Assembly: GCA_964006375.1 (NCBI GenBank)
Contig: OZ023264.1
Location: 176,548,010-176,612,009, forward strand
Source of the DNA: Tillus elongatus
Lineage: Eukaryota; Arthropoda; Insecta; Coleoptera; Cleridae
Length of the DNA stretch: 64,000 bases
Reading direction: 5' to 3'
The notes beneath the pieces were generated by a model, which saw nothing but the letters and a program-made list of their open reading frames with translations, did no database searches and was not told the DNA's origin. The translations under genes were made by a program, and so were the position numbers. This document shows positions 54,085 through 64,000 of the stretch, in pieces (within the stretch, counting starts at the first letter, position 1; each line of letters begins with the position of its first letter).

Positions 54085-54840
54085 GTCTTCTTTATTATTA
54101 CTCGTTGTCGGCCAGAAAGTAACGTGATGGTAGAACTCCAAACACTCTCCAGTAATATAATTCAGTACTTTCTTGATATCGGTGATTTTTTAATTTGAAT
54201 GCATTCCTATAGGCTGTCCGTGTAGGAAGTAAGGAGCTAGCGATATTTTGTTTCAGAAGCTTAAAAGTATGGTATATAGAACCATTGATATAGTCATACA
54301 TGGTGACGTAGATCCTGTGGTCGAACTGTCGTAGACAAACTGTTTGGAATTGGAAATTTTGAAAGCTTCTGCACGTATTGCCTCGAAATCCAACTGTAGT
54401 GGTCGTTATTGTGTAGCTATCGGGCGACCAGTTTTTAAAGTCGATAATGTCTTTGTAAGTTATGGTCGTCAGATTGAACGGGTTCTTTCCTCTGCAAGTT
54501 AACATCATGTCTTCATATTCTTCTGGTAAATAAATCGCTTTACCAATCTCTTGAATGTTTGAAAGTCCCTGTCACAGGGCAGAAATAAATAGCCTCTCAC
54601 GGGAAAATAGTGGTATATTTTCTTGAAACGCCGAGATCCCTATAGTGCCAGAAGAAATCGAACCACAGTATTATTACGATTCTGTCCTGGACATCAATCA
54701 GAAAATATGTGTAGTTCGGTAATATCTGCAGAAATTTGAGATTGCATGTTATCCTTTTGAAAGGTACATACTTCATCTGGTCCCTTCTGAACTTGACCTT
54801 CATAATAAGTATAAAAGATACCAGTATTATCTTTCATATA
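54085..54840 (-). pseudogene. Remnant of a repeated insect TE-encoded protein (SDxCPGQNRN / FLPCDRDF type)
   Basis: The minus strand gives CPGQNRNNTVVRFLLAL, KKIYHYFPVRGYLFLPCDRD and FKRLVKRFIY. After a frameshift it gives EEYEDMMLTCRGKNPFNL, YKDIIDFKNWSPDSY, and further C-terminal blocks in two frames, ending near VTFWPTT. I recognise the block series (SDxCxGQNxNxTVVRFLL, YPVRGHSFLPCDRDF, DIIxFKxWWP) from a protein family present in large numbers in aphid and beetle genomes. It is transposase-like, but its catalytic assignment is not known to me. Frameshifts make it non-functional. Confidence 0.6.
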
Positions 54841-54842
54841 TT

Positions 54843-55205
54843 ATGGATCTGGAATGGATACAACCACAGCTGTCGAGTTGAGCGTTGAGTCTAAGAACAG
54901 TATAAGTCCTGGAAGAGCTGTGGAGCTGCTAAATCTTAGCAGAGGACCGCTCAGAAACATAACAGGTCTCTTGACGGGACACATGGCCGTCAAGAAACAC
55001 CTACATAAAATGGGGCGGTTCGAGGGGGACCTCGCATGCAGACTCTGCGGCGAGGGGGAGGAATCACCCCAGCACATCTTGTGCGAGTGTAAAGCTCTGG
55101 ACCGCAAAAGACAACTGATCTACGGTCAGTCTAGATCGAAAACAGAGCATTATAAAACTTCACACTACCAATCGCTGTGCAGACTAGTTCACGGTACAGT
55201 GATTT
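54843..55205 (+). pseudogene. R1/LOA/I-type LINE C-terminal (CCHC) fragment
   Basis: The frame 54854-55200 reads ELLNLSRGPLRNITGLLTGH, MAVKKHLHKMG, CRLCGEGEESPQHILCEC, ALDRKR. A helical TGH region followed by CxxC-x8-H-x2/4-C is the C-terminal tail after RNase H in R1/LOA/I-group LINEs. It is cut at the right by the 3' end of LINE family 1 copy F. Confidence 0.75.
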
Positions 55206-56893
55206 TTTTTATATTTCAACAACACACCACGAGGGCTTACAGCCTGAATACTATCGTACCGTGAGTGTAGACAAGGAGGAAAGGGGAAACTTGTTAATTC
55301 TGGACTTGAAGGTTTGGAGGAGAAGGAAAAACATGTGCCGGCAAGGAATTCCACAACTTGTAAGTCCTCGGGTCAAAAGAGCCGTCATAACAAGAAGTTA
55401 TATGTCTGGTGACCTGGACAGTAAAAGGGTGCATTCGTTCTGTACCCCTGGTAGATCTGTTGGGGACAGCAGTTGAAGTAACTATGGAAGAAAGCTTCTC
55501 TGAGAAGTGCTTGTACAGATATCTATAAAAGAGAGACAGGTCACCAACGGCACGTCGGTGGGCAAGGGATGGCAGCCTTTGGGTGAGGGATGAGACGTAT
55601 AGCTCTCTCTCTCTCTCTTCTGAATGAAGCTCAGGATAGCGAGTGTAGAAGCGGCAGCGTCACCCCAGATGTGGTAGCAGTATTCGTGGTTTGGCCTTAT
55701 TTGTGAAGTATATAAGGTATAGAGATTAGCTGGTGAAAAGTATTTGCGAGCCCGCATGAGGAAACCTAATTTCTTAGCAACCGCTTCTGCAATTGATGTG
55801 ACATGTTGGTGCCAATTGAGATTTCGATCCACAGAAATGCCAACAAGTGAAAAGGACTCATTACTTTGAATAACTTGGTTGTTCATTGTGATGGGTCTAG
55901 GACTGGTGTATCTCTTATAAGATAGAAAGCAAGACTGAGATTTGGTGGGGTTGAATTGTACAAGATTTCTACTTCCCCAGTCTAATATTTTTTGGAAATC
56001 CACGGAGACAGAACATTCCATGAGTCAGCGATCCTTATCTAATTAGGCTAAAGAAACAGGCTTAGAATATTGTATATTTGAGTGGAGGGTGCTGTCGTCC
56101 GCGTAACTATGAACTGTGTTGGATGTGCTAGAGAGGAGGTCATTGATGTGGAGAAGAAACAAAGTAGGGGCTAAAGCTGAACCTTGAGGAACTGCTGCAT
56201 TAATTGGATACAGTTTAGAGGAATGGCCATCCACGACAACAGAAATGCTCCTGTTGGAGAGAAATTTTGCTGTCCAGGTACAGAGTTTTTGTGGTAGTTT
56301 ATTAAGCAGCGCTGCGTACCAGACCTGGTCGAATGCTTTCGATATGTCTAGAGCGACAATCTGGGATTCACCGTGTAGTTCCATAGACTTATTCCAAGAA
56401 TGGGTGACAAAGGAAAGGAGGTCGGCAGTTGATCTGCGCTGACGGAATCCATACTGTATGTCGTGGATTAGACTGTGTTTTTCAAGAAATTTTAGTAATT
56501 CGGTGTTTATGTACTTTTCCATCACTTTAGAGACGCCTGAAAGGAGAAAAATAGGCCTGTAGTTGCTAGGAAGCGCTTTGGATCCTTTCTTGGGGACGGG
56601 TTGTACTCGAGCAGTTTTCCAGTTACTAGGGAATATGCCTCTATTGTAAGATGTCTGAAACAGACGAGTCAGGACAGAATCAAGTTCTGGTGCGCATTTT
56701 TGAGGACAATTGCTGGGATCTCGTCAAGGCCACAGACTTTCCTGGTATTAAGAGAAGAGGGCATATTTCGTACCGTTTTAGTTGTGAAAATGATATCCGT
56801 CATTTTATGCGCGACATTGGGGACTGCTGGTGGTTGAACATTTGGAGGTGGGTTGAGAGTAGAATTTTGCAATGGACGGAGTAAAAAGACTAA
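55206..56893 (-). mobile_element. Non-LTR retrotransposon family 1, copy F
   Basis: This is the second longest copy. Frames on the minus strand: NVQPPAVPNVAHKMTDIIF (linker), MMEKYINTELLKFLEKHSLI to HSYADDSTLHSN in a 160-codon frame (56043-56525), and MECSVSVDFQKILDWG to ARKYFSPANLYTLYTSQIR in a 179-codon frame (55482-56021). About four frame breaks. A small (CT)6-7 run lies at 55605-55618, the site expanded in copy C. The 3' terminus is at about 55215. Confidence 0.9.
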
Positions 56894-57523
56894 GGGCGTG
56901 CACAATAAGCCAAAGGTTGCAGTGCTATCGGGGCGGCAAAGTCCTGGACTTGTACTGTTCTTCTACTCATCTCCATAGATATGTATGCGTAGCGACATAA
57001 CGGTATGGTTTAGAGTACTGTTCTTCAGCGCAATCGATAGAGGAAAAAAATTTAGATACTTTGGCTATGTCAACTAAAAAGAGCCATTTTTGGACTTTAC
57101 TGTTTTTGAACTCCCCGATTCATATGTTTTGATATTTTTACGACGTTTAAGCGAAAAAAAAATTTGAAACTTTTGTCGCCGATGCGATACTTCAACACGT
57201 TGACGATGTGGAAGTAATTGTGAAATCTGCTAACCTTTTTAAAGCATTTAATTATTAACAGTCATTAAAAAGTAAAAAACATATTGAAGCCCCACGTACA
57301 TTAAAATAATATGATGCCTTCGGCTAGTCGACGTCCCTATTATTAAACAAACGTGATTAGTCATTCTGAAATAACTATCACTTTTCTATTGACGCTCGAT
57401 ACAGACTTACACCGTGTGTTTGAAATTCTTCCTATTAATTAAACCATCCACGATTCCATTGTAAAATTAAAAGTGTAAATACTTTCTGTTGCAGCATTTC
57501 TGGGGTAACCTACAGAAATAAAA
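56894..57523. other. No gene seen
   Basis: No supported frame was found. The segment is not recognisably repetitive within this window. Confidence 0.4.
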
Positions 57524-58812
<1,289 letters not shown>

Positions 58813-58972
58813 TGAAACTTGGAAATGTTCATTGTAATATTGTAATCAACAACAATAATTATTCTTCAACTCGTTTTTATTATACTTCTGTCGATAGTCT
58901 TCAAAAATAAACCCCATGTTGGGTTACTACTGAATCTTTGTAGATAAAGTTGACTTGATACTACAAAAGTCT

Positions 58973-59145
58973 GGACGCAGCAAGTGCGTTATGGTAGAGA
59001 ATTTACATTAAAATCTTTCAACCTGGAAAAATCCTCGAAAATTAAAAAAAGTCTGGACGCAGAAAATGCGTTATGGAAGTGAATTTTCATAAAAATCTTT
59101 TTAATAGTAAATAGGTCTCTCTGATGCAAGCAGGCACCTCAATTC
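58973..59145 (-). mobile_element. Two HINE hairpin-end fragments in tandem
   Basis: AGTCTGGACGCAGCAAGTGC at 58975 runs for about 70 bp, and AGTCTGGACGCAGAAAATGC starts again at 59050 and runs to GATGCAAGCAGGCACC. Both are in the same orientation, as expected from tandem or aborted rolling-circle-type insertions. Confidence 0.65.
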
Positions 59146-59410
59146 GAGGGCAACAACCAAAATCGTCGCGGAGGCAATGAAATCACCTGCGTGAGCATCC
59201 GGAGCCCAGGAATCATACTATTTATAACAGGATTGTTAACACGGCATTTCTATATACTATACAAGGAGAAAGATTAAGGGCAAGGCCGCAAGGAGACAAC
59301 CGCATACACGCGTTTCAAGCTCTACCGTACTGATGATAGCTAATAAGCTTGAAACACGTGTATGCGGTTGTCTCCTTGCGGCTTTGCCCTTAACCTTTCT
59401 CCTTGTATAG

Positions 59411-59413
<3 letters not shown>
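59146..59413. mobile_element. Penelope-like inverted repeat with hammerhead core
   Basis: Arms 59250-59321 and 59346-59413 are inverted copies of about 70 bp (GGAGAAAGATTAAGGGCAAG against CTTGCGGCTTTGCCCTTAAC). The interior contains CTGATGA, GAAAC and pairing segments of a hammerhead ribozyme. The outer left part (AATCGTCGCGGAGGCAATG) is unassigned. A Penelope-like origin is inferred from the ribozyme plus inverted layout. Confidence 0.6.
59324..59368 (+). ncRNA. Hammerhead ribozyme candidate
   Basis: Stem I ACCGTA (59324-59329) pairs with TGCGGT (59363-59368). Box CTGATGA lies at 59330-59336. Stem II AGCT/AGCT has loop AATA, then GAAA at 59351-59354, minimal stem III CACGTG, and cleavage triplet GTA ending at 59362. 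All conserved bases are present. A U-U mismatch at the base of stem II and its four pairs make activity uncertain. Confidence 0.58.

Positions 59414-59490
<77 letters not shown>
59414..59490. repeat. (TA)n microsatellite, left flank of the intact transposon
   Basis: A TA tract that continues at 61556-61627 on the other side, showing insertion of the transposon into one tract. Confidence 0.95.
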
Positions 59491-59493
<3 letters not shown>

Positions 59494-61552
59494 TGTGGAA
59501 CAGCCAAATGGAATAAATTCGATAACGGATAAATGAGGGCGTGTTGGGAAAAACGCTTGGACACGTCGATTTGTATTTTTAACTGCGCATCTTTTTCAAG
59601 AAAAAAAAATTATTTAGGGTGCGTCATGTGACAGTGGCCAATACCAACTTTCTTATTTTAAATACAAGCCCCTGTATATTATTAATTTTTTGGATTCTTC
59701 AGAAAATTCTAGACAATTCATGTACAATGTCCTATACCTATCTTCAACTGTTTCGGAAATATTAAGTATTTTCAGATTTATTACAAAAATTAACATTAAA
59801 AATAGAAAATTATTTTATTTCACAAATTCTAATAAGAAATACTGATTATTTCTTAATAATTAAAAAAAACAAAAAAAAATTAATGTCAATGTAGTAAATG
59901 TTCAAAATGCTCGCCACGAACATCTTGGCAACATGCTAATCTGGTATAGAAATGTCTTCTAACATTACTCAACATCTCAGGCGTGACTGATCTAATCGCA
60001 AGCGTGATTCGTCTTTTTAAGTCATCTAAGTTGAGGGGCTTAGTTTTGTATACAATACTTTTGACATATCCCCACAAAAAGTAGTCTAATAGCGACAGAT
60101 CAGGAGATCGTGCTGGCCATTCTATCGATCCGCGCCTCCCTATCCACCGATTTGGAAAAATTTGGTTCAGGTACTGCCGGACATTGATTTGGTAATGGGG
60201 CGGTGCTCCATCTTGCTGAAACCATATTTTATTGGCAGGAACTTGTGGGTTTGCTGGATCTGGATATAAGTTTGTCAAAGTTGGCACGACATTATTTTGG
60301 AGCAGTTCTAAATATTTATCCCCATTCAAGTTGCCATCAATGAAAAAGGGACCTACGATATGATTTCCAACAATTCCTGCCCAAACATTAACTTTTTCAG
60401 GATATTGCGTATGTTCCTCTCTCATCCAATGAGGATTCTCATTAGACCAATAGCGGCAATTTTGACGATTAACATGACCGTGAAGTGTAAATGTGCTCTC
60501 ATCAGAAAACAAAACATCTTCTAATTGGATCACATTGTTATCTAACATTGCCATCATTTGTTCACAAAAATACGTTCTCCTATCGAAATCGTCCTCCATG
60601 AGCTCCTGAGTTGGTATCATTTTATAGGGATGCATTTTACTTTCCTTTAATGTTCGAAAAATTGCTGTGTGGCTAACGTTGAATAGTTGGGCTGCTTGTC
60701 GACCAGAAGTATGTGGGTTTTCTTGAAACTCAAGCGTTATATCCAATTTCGTATCATCACTTACTGCATTGGCAGCTACTTTTTTTATCTGTCTCACATG
60801 ACCAAGCTCGCGAAACTGCTTTTCTATTTTGCTAATTGTTCCTTGGGATACAGGCGGCAAATTTGGAAATTTTTCGTGAAATAAGCGAGACACTTCCATC
60901 TGTGTCCGTGTGTTATCTCCATAACTAATCATTTGTAGAATGGTTATTTTGTGCATTTCTGTTAAATGAACCATTTTTCTGATATTATTACGTACAGTTA
61001 ACGAAATTCAAACGACAATAGCACTGACACTAATCACTACTGTCATGCAGGCAGACAACAAGTTGCTAAGGCTACGAGTTTTATACGAACAGAAAGAAAA
61101 CTGTTTTTGTTTTTGTTTCATTTCATATCAGTAAAAAGAAACGCAGGAATGGTTTTTGTTTACTTTCTCATTATCAAGAGCTGAATGGGAAATAAGTATT
61201 GAATGCAATGTAGCGAATTTGTGAAATAAAATAATTTTCTATTTTTAATGTTAATTTTTGTAATAAATCTGAAAATACTTAATATTTCCGAAACAGTTGA
61301 AGATAGGTATAGAACATTGTACATGAATTATGTCTAGAATTTTCTGAAGAATCCAAAAAATTAATAATATACAGGGGCTTGTATTTAAAATAAGAAAGTT
61401 GGTATTGGCCACTGTCACATGACGCACCCTATATAATTTTTTTTTCTTGAAAAAGATGCGAAGTTAAAAATACAAATCGACGTGTCCAAGCGTTTTTCCC
61501 AACACGCCCTCATTTATCCGTTATCGAATTTATTCCATTTGGCTGTTCCACA

Positions 61553-61555
<3 letters not shown>
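59491..61555 (-). mobile_element. Intact DD41D mariner-type transposon with about 340-bp inverted repeats
   Basis: Termini CAGTGTGGAACAGCCAAATG and the complement CATTTGGCTGTTCCACACTG are perfect. The inverted repeats extend over about 59491-59829 and 61214-61555 with only a few differences. TA tracts flank both sides. A single uninterrupted transposase frame occupies the middle; between it and the right repeat is about 240 bp of 5' leader. Complete ends and an open frame suggest a young, possibly mobile copy. Confidence 0.92.
59886..60974 (-). CDS. Transposase, DD41D group of the Tc1/mariner superfamily, intact
   Basis: 362 residues from an ATG at 60974 with no stop or frameshift. The N-terminal helix-turn-helix region is at about residues 1-115 (PPVSQGTISKIEKQFRE, and FNVSHTAIFRTLKESKMHPY). 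The catalytic domain is at about 150-340: Asp158 in VLFSDESTFTLHG, VNVWAGIVGNHIVGPFF, Asp255 in WFQQDGAPPHYQINV, and Asp297 in RSPDLSLLDYFLWGYVK. Asp255 and Asp297 are separated by 41 residues, hence DD41D, the spacing of the rosa group. Expected role: binding of the terminal repeats and cut-and-paste at TA. It lies inside its own terminal repeats. Other transposases in the window (20369, 28791, 42903) are broken relatives. Confidence 0.95.
   Translation of the reverse strand: MVHLTEMHKITILQMISYGDNTRTQMEVSRLFHEKFPNLPPVSQGTISKIEKQFRELGHVRQIKKVAANAVSDDTKLDITLEFQENPHTSGRQAAQLFNVSHTAIFRTLKESKMHPYKMIPTQELMEDDFDRRTYFCEQMMAMLDNNVIQLEDVLFSDESTFTLHGHVNRQNCRYWSNENPHWMREEHTQYPEKVNVWAGIVGNHIVGPFFIDGNLNGDKYLELLQNNVVPTLTNLYPDPANPQVPANKIWFQQDGAPPHYQINVRQYLNQIFPNRWIGRRGSIEWPARSPDLSLLDYFLWGYVKSIVYKTKPLNLDDLKRRITLAIRSVTPEMLSNVRRHFYTRLACCQDVRGEHFEHLLH

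Positions 61556-61627
<72 letters not shown>
61556..61627. repeat. (TA)n microsatellite, right flank of the intact transposon
   Basis: Pure TA tract. Confidence 0.95.
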
Positions 61628-63590
<1,963 letters not shown>

Positions 63591-64000
63591 TTTTTCTTTT
63601 CACGTGGTTACTTCAATAAACGAAGCTAAGAACGTTTTTTCTTTTTGTTTGTATTAAGTATTATAAAAATTGATTTTCCATTAAATTTGTTTGTCCTAAA
63701 ATCATACGTATACCCAGAGAATGTTCATATGGGGAATAATTCACTTTATTCTCAGAATAGCTCATATCTTTATATAAACAGCCCCTACGCGCTTATAAAA
63801 GAAAATTTACGTCATGTATGTTCTGGAAGTAGAGTTTTGTAAACATTGTAATATTTTACTAATCGATAAGGTAAACAAAAACACCTACTTATTTATATTC
63901 TTTCACTTAATAATTTTACTCTTTTTACTTAAGCTGGGCACTGCATTTTCTAAATGATTCATCACTCAATTACTGACGTTTGAATTTGTTGATTTTTTAT
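63591..64000. other. No gene seen
   Basis: AT-rich sequence to the window edge; no recognised element. Confidence 0.3.

Noticed and set aside
53950..54840. Viral origin for the frames at 54098-54803
   Set aside because: The blocks SDxCPGQNRN and FLPCDRDF fit a repeated insect protein family better than any virus protein I can recognise.

Overview
This window looks like intergenic or intronic DNA from an insect-type arthropod nuclear genome. It is AT-rich and packed with transposable elements. It carries insect-typical DNA transposons (DD41D mariner relatives, piggyBac, hAT), several non-LTR retrotransposon lineages, a gypsy-type LTR element, Penelope-like remnants with hammerhead ribozymes, tRNA-derived SINEs, and a very abundant Helentron/HINE-like non-autonomous family whose copies carry long (TA)n tracts. 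There are no operons or prokaryotic features. A beetle or related insect is plausible, but nothing here fixes the order.

Only two stretches look like host genes. The first is a complete intronless aspartate aminotransferase frame at 31831-33096, with every active-site residue I could check retained. The second is a short exon at 22376-22530 ending in a consensus splice donor, which resembles the N-terminus of ABHD1/ABHD3-type alpha/beta hydrolases. No later exon of that gene is recognisable downstream, so either the intron runs out of the window or the exon is a fragment.

Layout: 1-4.4 kb, two head-to-tail HINE copies. 4.4-7.4 kb, two different LINE remnants and a HINE. 7.85-9.6 kb, a decayed gypsy pol. 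9.7-10.8 kb, a foldback with 70-bp tandem repeats and hammerhead-like motifs. 11.8-14.5 kb, LINE and Penelope remnants. 14.7-18.2 kb, HINEs and a SINE piece. 18.7-18.9 kb, a hammerhead inverted repeat. 19.6-21.9 kb, a DD41D element. 22.4 kb, the ABHD-like exon. 23.4-27.6 kb, a truncated piggyBac and the longest copy of a six-copy LINE family. 27.6-31.7 kb, a HINE split by a 3.6-kb DD41D element with about 700-bp inverted repeats. 31.8-33.1 kb, the aminotransferase. 34.1-36.0 kb, a jockey-clade LINE. 36.1-38.9 kb, a full-length piggyBac carrying a SINE. 38.9-44.6 kb, a mariner-like relic, a HINE with a foldback, and a second DD41D copy. 45.4-48.0 kb, a hAT element containing a LINE. 48.6-53.8 kb, HINEs carrying SINE and LINE insertions. 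54-57 kb, remnants of TE proteins and LINEs. 57.5-61.6 kb, a clean HINE, a Penelope-like hammerhead palindrome, and a 2.07-kb DD41D transposon with an uninterrupted 362-residue transposase. 62-63.6 kb, a last HINE.

The elements are strongly nested and repeatedly meet at (TA)n tracts. TA-targeting transposons sit inside or beside the microsatellites that the HINE copies carry, and LINE and SINE copies interrupt the same sites. Orthologous function is inferred only from motifs read by eye; no database search was possible.
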